Shown: piece by piece, positions 48,285 through 55,861 of the stretch
Position numbering within the stretch: the stretch's first letter is position 1
Layout of the letters: each line of letters begins with the position of its first letter
Assembly: GCA_021153285.1 (NCBI GenBank)
Contig: JAGKTT010000008.1
Coordinates: forward strand, 1 to 55,861
Source of the DNA: Bacteroidia bacterium
GTDB taxonomy: Bacteria; Bacteroidota; Bacteroidia; Bacteroidales; UBA932
DNA length: 55,861 bases
Reading direction: 5' to 3'
Position numbers and translations under genes: made by a program
The notes under the pieces: model-generated
Seen by the model: the letters and a program-made list of their open reading frames with translations, nothing else
Databases searched by the model: none
Told to the model about the DNA's origin: nothing

Positions 48285-50075
48285 ATGAGTGACGTGATCA
48301 TCCCTGATGTTGAGCTGACATCAGATGTAGTATTGGCTGAGACTGTGGAAAATGCAGAGCCAGCTGTAAATTATTCTGAAAAGACACTTGCCGAGCTTAT
48401 CAAGCTCTTTGAAGAACTTGTTCAGAACGAGGAAAGAATGAAGATGTCCAAGGAAGCTGAGGCTATCAAGTCTGTCTTCTACAAGAAACTTCAGAAGGAA
48501 AAGGCCGAGGCCGGACTTGTAACTGCTGATGCGACTCCAGAGACTGATGAAAGTGAAGAAGTGCAGGCTGTAGTCGAGGATACCGTAAGCGATAATCCTT
48601 TTGCTGAGGTGGAACGAGGCTTCAAGGACCTTTATAATAAATATAAGAAGGAGCGTGCCGAGTATAACAGACAGCTCGAAAAAGAACGTGAGGATAATCT
48701 GGCTGCCAAGGAAGCCGTGATCGCTGACCTTAAGGCGCTTCTAGAAAAGCAGGAGGATGTGAATGCTACATTCCCTGAGTTCCGTGAGATACAGAACCGC
48801 TGGAGAGCCATCGGTCCGGTACCTGCTCAGAGCTACAGAAATATAAACGAGACATATCAGCTGTATGTAGAGCAGTTCTACGATATGGTGAAGATCAACC
48901 GCGAACTTCGCGACCTTGATTTCAAGAAGAATCTCGAGGCCAAGGAGCAGTTCTGTGCATTTGCAGAGAAACTTGCCGAGAATCCTAATGTCGTTGAGGC
49001 TTTCCGAGAACTTCAGAAACTTCACGAGCAGTGGAAGGAGTTCGGTCCTGTTGCAAAAGAGTACAGAGACCAGATCTGGGACCGCTTCAAGGCAGCCACA
49101 GCTGTTATCAATAAGAAATACCAGGCTTTCTTCGAAGGAATCAAGGAACAGCAGGCTGAGAATCTTGTCAAGAAGACTGCTCTTTGCGAGAAGGTCGAGG
49201 AAATCGCTGAAAGAGAGGTCACTAACTCTAATGAGTGGAATGCTTTCTCTAAGGAGATCGAGGATATACAGAAAGAATGGAAGACCATCGGTTTCGCATC
49301 CAAGAAGGAGAATCAGAAGATTTATGACCGCTTCCGCGCTGCCTGTGACAAGTTCTATGGCCGCAAGCGTGATTTCTATACAGAATATAAGGATAGCATA
49401 AATACTAACCTCGAGAAGAAGATTTCTCTTTGCGAGGCTGCAGAAGCCCTTAAGTCAAGCACAGAGTGGAAGAAGGCTACCGACCAGTTCATCAACCTCC
49501 AGAAGCAGTGGAAGGAGATCGGAGCAGTTCCACGCAAGAAGTCAGAGCAGCTTTGGAAAAGATTCCGCGCGGCTTGTGATGAATTCTTTGCGGAGCGTGA
49601 CAAGAATGCCAAGCCTGAAAATGATTTCTATGGCAATCTCAAGGCGAAGCAGCGTCTGATCGAGGAAATCAAGGCATACGAACTCAAGAATGATGAGTCT
49701 GATGCAGCTGCAATGCAGGATTTCCAGAAGAGATGGCAGGAGATAGGATTCGTTCCGTTCAAGGAAAAGGACAATATCGCTCAGGCATACAAGGAGGCTC
49801 TCAATGCCAAGTTCCCTCACAATGGCCGCGGTAACAACCGTCGTGCCCGTGGCGGAAGACCGGCTCTCTCAGAGAAGGAGAGACTTATCCAGAAGTATCA
49901 CCAGCTCGAGCAGGACATCGTGACATACGAGAACAATATAGGATTCTTCTCAATGTCAAAGAATTCTGCACCGCTTGTAAAACAGATGGAAGATAGAATT
50001 GCTCAGTCTAAGGAGGAACTTAAGGCTCTTGCAGAACAGATAAGAGTCCTTACCGAAACTGAAGAGCAGGAATAA
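48285..50075 (+). CDS. DUF349 repeat protein
   Basis: The 596-residue cytosolic protein is mostly charged helix with at least five DUF349 repeats, each with a core like FQKRWQEIGFVP followed by a helix (for example RWRAIGPVP, QWKEFGPVA, EWKTIGFAS, QWKEIGAVP, RWQEIGFVP). DUF349 proteins are found across bacteria; their function is not established. A basic Gly/Arg stretch (GRGNNRRARGGRP, near residue 510) suggests RNA contact, as inference. Codon use is strongly biased, indicating high expression. Confidence 0.9.
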   Translation: MSDVIIPDVELTSDVVLAETVENAEPAVNYSEKTLAELIKLFEELVQNEERMKMSKEAEAIKSVFYKKLQKEKAEAGLVTADATPETDESEEVQAVVEDTVSDNPFAEVERGFKDLYNKYKKERAEYNRQLEKEREDNLAAKEAVIADLKALLEKQEDVNATFPEFREIQNRWRAIGPVPAQSYRNINETYQLYVEQFYDMVKINRELRDLDFKKNLEAKEQFCAFAEKLAENPNVVEAFRELQKLHEQWKEFGPVAKEYRDQIWDRFKAATAVINKKYQAFFEGIKEQQAENLVKKTALCEKVEEIAEREVTNSNEWNAFSKEIEDIQKEWKTIGFASKKENQKIYDRFRAACDKFYGRKRDFYTEYKDSINTNLEKKISLCEAAEALKSSTEWKKATDQFINLQKQWKEIGAVPRKKSEQLWKRFRAACDEFFAERDKNAKPENDFYGNLKAKQRLIEEIKAYELKNDESDAAAMQDFQKRWQEIGFVPFKEKDNIAQAYKEALNAKFPHNGRGNNRRARGGRPALSEKERLIQKYHQLEQDIVTYENNIGFFSMSKNSAPLVKQMEDRIAQSKEELKALAEQIRVLTETEEQE

Positions 50076-50082
50076 TCATAAT

Positions 50083-50108
50083 GGCGGTGGCCGATGAAGG
50101 TCACCGTC
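50083..50108 (+). other. Hairpin before yidC
   Basis: GGCGGTGGCC (50083-50092) pairs with GGTCACCGTC (50099-50108) through eight Watson-Crick and two G-U pairs and a 6-nt loop, 27 nt before the yidC ATG. There is no U-run, so it is more likely a leader or processing hairpin than a terminator. Confidence 0.4.
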
Positions 50109-50134
50109 AGTTTGTGTAACATTATAGATAACAG

Positions 50135-51988
50135 ATGAATAAGAGTAATTTGACAGGATTTGTCTTGATCTTTGCCATAATGATGGGATTCTCGTGGTAT
50201 CAGGCAAGACAACGAAACAAACAGCTAGAGGCACAATACCAGCTTGATTCCATTGCACGAGTGGAGCAGATGGCCGCGATGGCTATGGACTCAATGAAGA
50301 GAGCGCAGGGAATCGTGCCAGAGAATGAAGTGACAGTCAAGACAATGCCGGCATACAAGGATAGTCTTCTTGTGGAAGCAAGACTGGCGGCGGAGTCATT
50401 CTATAAGCTGGCCAATGACAAGGTGGAGATCGAGTTCACTACTCGCGGAGCACAGCCGTATTCAGTCAGGATCAATGACTATATGAGATATGACAGCACG
50501 GCTCTCTATCTTATTGAAAAAGGTGCAAGCCAGTATGGCATAAGCCTTTATGCCGGTGAGAATATCAATACAAAGGACTTTGTCTTCCAGGTTGCCGAGC
50601 ATACTGACTCTACACTTGTAATGCAGCTTCCGTTTGTTGGTGGCGGATATATCCAGCAGCGCTTCTTCCTCCCGGCTGACAGTTATATGATGCAGAATGA
50701 GCTCTCTCTTGTGAATATGGACGGTATCATACCTCGCAATGTGTCAATGCTTGATATCGATTGGTCAGTGGTTATCCCACGTCTTGAGAAAGGTTACAAG
50801 AACGAGAAGCAGTATTCGAACCTTGACTTCTATTTTACCGGTGACAAGAAGCCTGAAGCTGTAGGACGTGGACGTGACGGCAGCGAGCGTATTGACACAA
50901 AGTTCAGGTGGTTCGCATTCCAGCAGCAGTTCTTCTCAGCGATTATGACTGCTGATAATGAATTCGCTTCTGCAGATCTTTCAGTCAAGTTCTTCTCAGA
51001 GAGTGAGTACAAGAATGAGGGAAAACTTATGGCTTGTTCTGCAAAGCTTCGTTCCGATTTCCAGGCTGGTTCGGACAATGTGACTATTCCTTATGAATTC
51101 TATTTCGGACCGAATGACTATCGTACCCTCAAGTCTTATGACGAGAATTATGAGAGAATCATCCCTCTTGGAGGATGGATGGTAGCTTGGTTCAGCCGTT
51201 TGGTAATCATCCCTTGCTTTGACTTTTTGGGAAGATTCATTTCGAATTATGGACTTGTCATCCTTCTGATGACCATTCTTATCAAACTTCTCATTTCTCC
51301 ATTGACTATCAAATCGTATAAATCTTCTGCCAAGATGCAGGTAGTCAAACCGGAAATTGACAAGCTTAACGCCAAGTATCCGAATGAAAAGGATGCGATG
51401 AAGAAGCAGCAGGCTATGATGGAGCTATATCAGAAGGCGGGAATCAGTCCTATGGGCGGATGTCTTCCTATGCTTCTGCAGATGCCTATCCTGTTTGCGA
51501 TGTTCCGATTCTTCCCTGCATCCATTGAACTTCGTCAGCAGAAGTTCCTTTGGGCTGATGACCTCAGTGCATATGATTCCATCTGGGATTTCGGTGTGAA
51601 CATTCCGCTTTTGGGAGACCATCTTTCATTGTTCGCGCTTCTTATGGCATTGACTATGTTCTTCTATTCGAAGATGACAGCGTCTCAGATGTCAGATGAT
51701 CCGAATATGGCCGGAATGAAGTTTATGAGCCTTTACCTTATGCCGATAATGATGTTCTTCATCTGTAACAATCTTTCGGCTGCCCTCAGCTACTACTATC
51801 TTCTTTCAAATATCATCACTATGGGTATGACTTGGTATATCCGTAAGTTTGTGGTAACAGAGGAGAAGGTTCGTGCAGATATGATGCTTAAAGCCAATCA
51901 GCCAAAGAAGAAGTCGAAGTGGCAGCAGAGGCTTGAGGAGGCTCAGAAGATGCAGGAGCAGATGATGAAACAGCAGAATCGTAGATAA
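50135..51988 (+). CDS. yidC: Membrane protein insertase YidC
   Basis: YidC inserts and folds inner-membrane proteins with or without SecYEG. The Gram-negative form is seen: an N-terminal helix (residues about 6-22), a large periplasmic beta domain (to about residue 345), then the five-helix insertase core with ISPLTIKSYKSSAKMQ, GISPMGGCLPMLLQMPILFA and the end of the last helix at YYLLSNIITMGMTWYI. The C-terminus is lysine-rich and suited to ribosome contact. 617 residues is normal. Its stop overlaps the next ATG by one base. Confidence 0.96.
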   Translation: MNKSNLTGFVLIFAIMMGFSWYQARQRNKQLEAQYQLDSIARVEQMAAMAMDSMKRAQGIVPENEVTVKTMPAYKDSLLVEARLAAESFYKLANDKVEIEFTTRGAQPYSVRINDYMRYDSTALYLIEKGASQYGISLYAGENINTKDFVFQVAEHTDSTLVMQLPFVGGGYIQQRFFLPADSYMMQNELSLVNMDGIIPRNVSMLDIDWSVVIPRLEKGYKNEKQYSNLDFYFTGDKKPEAVGRGRDGSERIDTKFRWFAFQQQFFSAIMTADNEFASADLSVKFFSESEYKNEGKLMACSAKLRSDFQAGSDNVTIPYEFYFGPNDYRTLKSYDENYERIIPLGGWMVAWFSRLVIIPCFDFLGRFISNYGLVILLMTILIKLLISPLTIKSYKSSAKMQVVKPEIDKLNAKYPNEKDAMKKQQAMMELYQKAGISPMGGCLPMLLQMPILFAMFRFFPASIELRQQKFLWADDLSAYDSIWDFGVNIPLLGDHLSLFALLMALTMFFYSKMTASQMSDDPNMAGMKFMSLYLMPIMMFFICNNLSAALSYYYLLSNIITMGMTWYIRKFVVTEEKVRADMMLKANQPKKKSKWQQRLEEAQKMQEQMMKQQNRR

Positions 51989-52692
51989 TGATTAAAGAAA
52001 CGATCAATAAATTACATTCAGAACTGCCAGCAACTGTAAAGTTGGTGGCAGTTTCTAAATTCCACCCGTTTGAAGCCATAGAAGAGGCATATCAGGCTGG
52101 TCAGAAGGTTTTTGGAGAGAGTCGTCCACAGGAACTTCTGGCCAAAGTGAAGAGGTTGGAGGAGGTGCGGGTTGCCAAAGGTGATCCTGATTATATGTCC
52201 GATATAGAGTGGCATTTCATCGGTCATCTCCAGACCAACAAACTGAAGATGGTTCTTCCTTATGCATCTTTGATCCAGTCGGTGGATTCTGTACGGCTTT
52301 TGGAAGCAATCAATAATTGGGGTAGAGCGAACAATAAAGTTTTAAATGTTCTCTTAGAATGTTTTATCTCCAGTGACGAAACGAAGCAGGGTTTTTCCCG
52401 GCAGGAAGTACTTGATCTCGTCTCAGGAGAATCAAGATATGATTTCATCCATATCTCAGGAGTAATGGGTATGGCTACATACACCGATGACGAGCAGGTC
52501 ATAAGGTCAGATTTCCGACGTCTGAAAGAGATTTCAGATATGATCCAGGATCGGGTAGGAGAGTGTAACAATCTTAGTTCAGACTGCAGGGAAATATCAA
52601 TGGGAATGTCGGACGACTATCCTATCGCCATAGAACTGGGTTCTACAATGATACGTGTCGGCTCTATGATATTCGGCGAAAGAAATTATTGA
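51988..52692 (+). CDS. YggS/PLPBP-family pyridoxal phosphate-binding protein
   Basis: This 234-residue TIM-barrel protein maintains pyridoxal 5'-phosphate balance and has no known enzymatic reaction. VKLVAVSKFHPFEAIEEAYQ (PLP lysine in AVSK), FGESRPQELLAK, WHFIGHLQTNK and the end STMIRVGSMIFGER (phosphate loop) are the family blocks. It is coupled to yidC by TAATG. It runs toward lpxB with only two bases between the stop codons, so the two transcripts overlap at their 3' ends. Confidence 0.94.
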   Translation: MIKETINKLHSELPATVKLVAVSKFHPFEAIEEAYQAGQKVFGESRPQELLAKVKRLEEVRVAKGDPDYMSDIEWHFIGHLQTNKLKMVLPYASLIQSVDSVRLLEAINNWGRANNKVLNVLLECFISSDETKQGFSRQEVLDLVSGESRYDFIHISGVMGMATYTDDEQVIRSDFRRLKEISDMIQDRVGECNNLSSDCREISMGMSDDYPIAIELGSTMIRVGSMIFGERNY

Positions 52693-52694
52693 CT

Positions 52695-53891
52695 TTATTT
52701 ACGGGTCAATTCTTCAATCATTGCTTTAGCCACTGCAGATGATGCTCCGGAGCCTCCGAGAGCATTTCTGATGTCTGTATAATCTGATAACATCTTTGTT
52801 TTACGCTCCTGATTTTCAATTAGTTCCCTGATCTCTGCCACAAGAGCATCGCAGTTGCAGTCATCCTGTATGAACTCCTTGAATGCCAGTCGGTCAATTA
52901 TCAGATTGCCTAGGCTGATGTATTTTATCTTTACTATTTTTCGGGCTATTCTGTAGGTTATCGGATTCGTAATATAGCCTACGACCTGAGGAGTGCCGAA
53001 TAATGCAGTTTCGAGTGAGGCTGTTCCTGAGTTGATCACTCCGGCTTCTGCCTGTCGTATTATGGACTGAGTCTGTCCGAACAATACCTTTACATATCGT
53101 CTGTTCTCTTCAGTCAGCCAAGGCTCGTAGTCCTTTATTGTTCGGGAAGGAGCACCTGCGATGAGGAACTGGTATTCTGAGTACTCCGCTAATGCGTGCA
53201 TCTTTGCTGCAAATTCGGTCAGGACAGGCATCATAGTACTGATCTCGCCTTTGCGTGAGCCGGCAAGCATTGCTATTATCGGCTTGTCTTCCAGATGATT
53301 GCGATCCAGGAAATCAGCACGGCTTTCGTTCATAGCAGCAGAACCGTCGACAGCGTCTACGAGCGGATTGCCTTTATAAATGTAGTCAATCCCTTTGGCA
53401 TCGAAATATGGCTTTTCAAATGGAAAGACAATGAAGAGCTTATCTACATAAGCCTTCAGTTTCTTTATTCTCCCTTCACGTGAGGCCCATACTTTAGGGG
53501 CTATATAATAGAACACCTTGAAGCCAGCCTTGTGAGCGAATTCAGCGATCTTGAAATTGAATCCTGGATAGTCGATGAGGATTACTACATCAGGTTTCCA
53601 GGCCAGGATGTCTTTTTTGCAGAATCTGACATTACCAAGCAGTCTGCCGGCTTTCATCAGAACTTCCACGAAGCCCATTACAGCACCTTCCTTATAATGA
53701 CGTACAAGTCCACTTGAAACTGGATGCAGGTCTGGGTTAGTTTTCAAAGCCGTGCTACCCCAGACCGAGTTCATCAGATCTCCGCCCCAGAAGCGGATTT
53801 CCGCCTGAGGGTCTTCTGCATATATCCCTTTCATCAGGTTGGAACCGTGAAGGTCACCTGATGCTTCTCCTGCTATGATGTAGTATCTCAT
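52695..53891 (-). CDS. lpxB: Lipid-A-disaccharide synthase
   Basis: LpxB is the peripheral membrane glycosyltransferase that joins UDP-2,3-diacylglucosamine to lipid X, forming the lipid A disaccharide backbone. MRYYIIAGEASGDLHGSNLM is the standard start, YYIAPKVWASREGRIKKL and MLAGSRKGEISTMMPVL are conserved, and NSGTASLETALFGTPQVVGY is the nucleotide-sugar site. 398 residues is normal. It lies two bases after surE on the same strand. It shows that the host makes a Gram-negative outer membrane. Confidence 0.96.
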   Translation of the reverse strand: MRYYIIAGEASGDLHGSNLMKGIYAEDPQAEIRFWGGDLMNSVWGSTALKTNPDLHPVSSGLVRHYKEGAVMGFVEVLMKAGRLLGNVRFCKKDILAWKPDVVILIDYPGFNFKIAEFAHKAGFKVFYYIAPKVWASREGRIKKLKAYVDKLFIVFPFEKPYFDAKGIDYIYKGNPLVDAVDGSAAMNESRADFLDRNHLEDKPIIAMLAGSRKGEISTMMPVLTEFAAKMHALAEYSEYQFLIAGAPSRTIKDYEPWLTEENRRYVKVLFGQTQSIIRQAEAGVINSGTASLETALFGTPQVVGYITNPITYRIARKIVKIKYISLGNLIIDRLAFKEFIQDDCNCDALVAEIRELIENQERKTKMLSDYTDIRNALGGSGASSAVAKAMIEELTRK

Positions 53892-53893
53892 TT

Positions 53894-54709
53894 TCAGAAG
53901 ATTTTTTTCAGTCTTTCAATTTCTTGATAATCAGTACAATCTACGTTGTGAGCCACAATGCTGACATATCCCTCCTTGACAAGCAGATGGTCTGCTTCAG
54001 GAGTGTTGCGCGGATCGTCTTCAAAGTCTCCCACCATCATATACAACTCTTCACCTTCTTCCAATACAGGGTGTGAACTTTGGCCGAGCAGTTCCGGAGT
54101 GATTCCGTATTTTTCATAATGCTTGAGATCCCATTCCTTAAATTCGCGAACCCATTTGCCAAGGCCTTGATAGCCGATGCGTACACCCTTGATTTCCTCT
54201 GCCGGTATATCCGGGAAATTTACATTGTAATATACCCCGTACTTTTGTGGCAGTTCAGATATAAGCTTTTTGAAGATCTCGCCGAAATGTTTTGCTACTC
54301 CACTGAAATCTGCATCAGGATGCAATGAGTCCAGTGAAACTCCGATAGCAGGTATCCCGTTCAGAGCGGCTTCTTCTGCAGCTCCGAGAGTTCCGGAATA
54401 GCAGGATGCGTTAGATGCATTGGATCCGTGATTGATTCCGGATACGACTACATCAGGAGGATTGTCCAGGAACATTGTATTGAGACCGAATTTCACGCAG
54501 CTTGCCGGAGTGGCATCTACATAGTGCCAGCCATCTCCCAGATTCTTGTGTGCTATCTGCTTGAAACCAAGCGATACGGCCATTGACATTCCTGACTGGT
54601 GTGTCTTGGGGGCTATTACAGTCACTTCTCCGAATTCTTTCATTATCTCTGCAAGGACCTTTATTCCTTTTGCCTGATATCCGTCATCGTTTGTTATAAG
54701 TATCCGCAT
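53894..54709 (-). CDS. surE: 5'/3'-nucleotidase SurE
   Basis: SurE dephosphorylates nucleoside monophosphates and is a survival protein. MRILITNDDGYQAKGIKVL carries the metal-binding DD (residues 8-9), SGMSMAVSLG and VVSGINHGSNASNASCYSGT are the other catalytic blocks. 271 residues is normal. It forms a two-gene unit with lpxB and is divergent from gap. Confidence 0.95.
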   Translation of the reverse strand: MRILITNDDGYQAKGIKVLAEIMKEFGEVTVIAPKTHQSGMSMAVSLGFKQIAHKNLGDGWHYVDATPASCVKFGLNTMFLDNPPDVVVSGINHGSNASNASCYSGTLGAAEEAALNGIPAIGVSLDSLHPDADFSGVAKHFGEIFKKLISELPQKYGVYYNVNFPDIPAEEIKGVRIGYQGLGKWVREFKEWDLKHYEKYGITPELLGQSSHPVLEEGEELYMMVGDFEDDPRNTPEADHLLVKEGYVSIVAHNVDCTDYQEIERLKKIF

Positions 54710-54742
54710 TGTAATTCAGTTAAGATTTGGTTAATTTATCAG

Positions 54743-54750
54743 CAAAGATA
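54743..54750 (-). promoter_or_regulatory. -7 box for surE-lpxB
   Basis: On the minus strand TATCTTTG matches TAnnTTTG, 33 nt before the surE ATG. Confidence 0.5.
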
Positions 54751-54772
54751 GCATTATATTCATAAATTTTTC

Positions 54773-54780
54773 TAAATTTG
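54773..54780 (+). promoter_or_regulatory. -7 box for gap
   Basis: TAAATTTG matches TAnnTTTG, 76 nt before the gap ATG, leaving a 5' leader of about 70 nt. It faces the surE box. Confidence 0.5.
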
Positions 54781-54856
54781 CATCGATTTAGTGGAAATGA
54801 GTACACTAAGATGAAAGGCAATTTAAAGTTTAACTTTATTTAAATAAATTAAGACA

Positions 54857-55855
54857 ATGATTAAAGTAGGTATTAACGGTTTCGGCCGTATCGGTCGTAT
54901 GGTTTTCCGTGCGGCTGTTGAGAACTTCTCAAACGACATTCAGATCGTAGGTATCAATGACCTTCTCGAGCCAGAGTATCTTGCTTATATGCTTAAGTAT
55001 GACTCTGTACACGGTCAGTTCAAGGGCGAAGTTGCTGTTGAAGAGGGTGCTCTCGTAGTAAACGGTAACAAGATCCGCCTCACTGCTGAGATGGATCCAG
55101 CTAACCTCAAGTGGGACGAGGTAGGTGCTGATGTAGTTGTTGAGTCAACTGGTCTCTTCCTTGAGGATGAGAAGGCTCGCAAGCACATCCAGGCTGGTGC
55201 AAAGAAGGTTATTATGTCTGCTCCTTCAAAGGATGCTACTCCAATGTTCGTTTACGGTGTTAATCACGAGACTTACGCTGGTCAGGATATCATCTCTAAC
55301 GCATCTTGCACAACTAACTGTCTTGCTCCTATCGCTAAGGTTCTCAACGACAAGTTCGGTATCGTTAAGGGTCTTATGACAACAGTTCACGCTGCTACAG
55401 CTACTCAGAAGACTGTTGACGGTCCTTCACGCAAGGACTGGAGAGGTGGTCGCGGTATCCTCGAGAACATCATCCCTTCATCTACAGGTGCTGCTAAGGC
55501 AGTAGGTAAGGTTCTCCCTGTTCTCAACGGTAAGCTTACTGGTATGGCATTCCGCGTTCCTACTTCTGACGTTTCAGTAGTAGACCTTACTGTAGTTCTC
55601 GAGAAGGAGGCTACAATGGCAGAGATCTGCGCTGCTATGAAGGAAGCTGCTAACGGCGAGCTCAAGGGTATCCTTGGCTACACTGAGGATGCAGTTGTTT
55701 CAACTGACTTCCGCGGTTGCGCTAACACTTCTATCTTCGACGCTAAGGCAGGTATCAGCCTTGACGCTAACTTCGCTAAGGTTGTTTCTTGGTATGACAA
55801 CGAGTGGGGTTACTCAAACAAGGTTCTCGAGATGGCTCGCGTTATCGCGAAGTAA
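54857..55855 (+). CDS. gap: Glyceraldehyde-3-phosphate dehydrogenase (phosphorylating, type I)
   Basis: This is the cytosolic glycolytic enzyme. MIKVGINGFGRIGRMVFRA holds the NAD loop (residues 7-12), SNASCTTNCLAPIAKVL holds the catalytic Cys near residue 152, and VVSWYDNEWGYSNKVLEM is the usual C-terminal signature. INDLLEP after the second strand fits NAD preference. 332 residues is normal and the gene is complete, with its stop six bases from the window end. Codon use is the most biased in the window, with many GTT, GCT and CTC codons, as for a very highly expressed gene. Confidence 0.98.
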   Translation: MIKVGINGFGRIGRMVFRAAVENFSNDIQIVGINDLLEPEYLAYMLKYDSVHGQFKGEVAVEEGALVVNGNKIRLTAEMDPANLKWDEVGADVVVESTGLFLEDEKARKHIQAGAKKVIMSAPSKDATPMFVYGVNHETYAGQDIISNASCTTNCLAPIAKVLNDKFGIVKGLMTTVHAATATQKTVDGPSRKDWRGGRGILENIIPSSTGAAKAVGKVLPVLNGKLTGMAFRVPTSDVSVVDLTVVLEKEATMAEICAAMKEAANGELKGILGYTEDAVVSTDFRGCANTSIFDAKAGISLDANFAKVVSWYDNEWGYSNKVLEMARVIAK

Positions 55856-55861
55856 TTTGAT

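Noticed and set aside
50083..50108. Terminator between the DUF349 gene and yidC
   Set aside because: The hairpin has two G-U pairs and no U-run, so it is listed only as a leader hairpin.
43391..54780. Back-to-back TAnnTTTG boxes as a special regulatory arrangement
   Set aside because: They occur at several divergent gene pairs (43391/43430, 48199/48239, 54743/54773) and simply reflect normal Bacteroidota promoters in short gaps.

Overview
The window reads as a chromosomal segment of a member of the Bacteroidota, most likely order Bacteroidales from an anoxic, gut-like habitat. This follows from the -7 promoter box TAnnTTTG in front of many genes, RNase Y next to zapA and a 6S-like RNA, the nusB-yajC-ybbR-coaE-DUF5606 block, DUF3276 and DUF349 proteins, a ferredoxin-dependent 2-oxoacid oxidoreductase (KorDABC), an anaerobic glycerol-3-phosphate dehydrogenase (GlpABC), a glycine-lipid type acyltransferase pair, and a TonB receptor behind a TPP riboswitch. 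No phage, insertion sequence, integrase, tRNA, rRNA or CRISPR array was seen. Almost all of the sequence is coding, and genes lie in short co-directional runs separated by strong hairpins.

Layout. 1-7121: the 3' part of a DcuC/YfcC transporter, a deoxynucleoside kinase, gdhA, and a three-gene run (BASS-family transporter, PlsC-like acyltransferase, Omp85-like outer-membrane protein). 7273-10521: System II cytochrome c maturation (ResB, CcsA), then a three-haem cytochrome c peroxidase; between them lies a triplicated 51-bp hairpin repeat. 10556-15431: yicC and glnS on opposite strands, then a two-gene cassette directly behind glnS (a Gfo/Idh/MocA-like protein and a two-helix membrane protein with a degenerate Nudix-like domain). 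15477-22597: dsbD, rny, a 6S-like RNA, zapA, a ZapB-like coiled coil and korDABC, all on the minus strand. 22782-27059: a purine or MTA/SAH deaminase-like enzyme, a purine nucleoside phosphorylase, and nadE, whose glutaminase nucleophile is missing. 27158-33220: DUF3276, then nusB, yajC, ybbR, coaE, DUF5606, rimO and a lipoprotein. 33308-40884: a six-gene minus run (DUF1846, the GlsA/GlsB-like pair, glpABC). 40972-43367: RNase P RNA, an Old Yellow Enzyme and a steroid 5-alpha-reductase homologue whose stop overlaps the next start. 43457-46632: glutaminyl cyclotransferase, TPP riboswitch, TonB receptor. 46720-55855: an unknown protein behind a probable attenuator leader, trmD, a DUF349 protein, yidC, a PLP-binding YggS protein, lpxB, surE and gap.

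How it fits together. The cell appears to be an anaerobe with ferredoxin-linked central metabolism, ammonia assimilation through GDH, glycerophosphate oxidation next to lipid acyltransferases, a Gram-negative envelope (LpxB, Omp85-like protein, YidC, YajC), and respiration-linked cytochrome c with peroxide removal. DsbD could supply reductant to the ResB/CcsA system. The OYE/5-alpha-reductase pair suggests reduction of host steroids or bile acids.

The best candidates for undescribed biology are the post-glnS cassette with its 2TM-Nudix-like protein, the leader-peptide attenuator before the unknown gene at 46720-47301, the Cys-to-Gly NadE, the steroid-reductase pair, and the CGAAAGCAC hairpin family. 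All of these were found by reading only; no similarity search or folding program was run.
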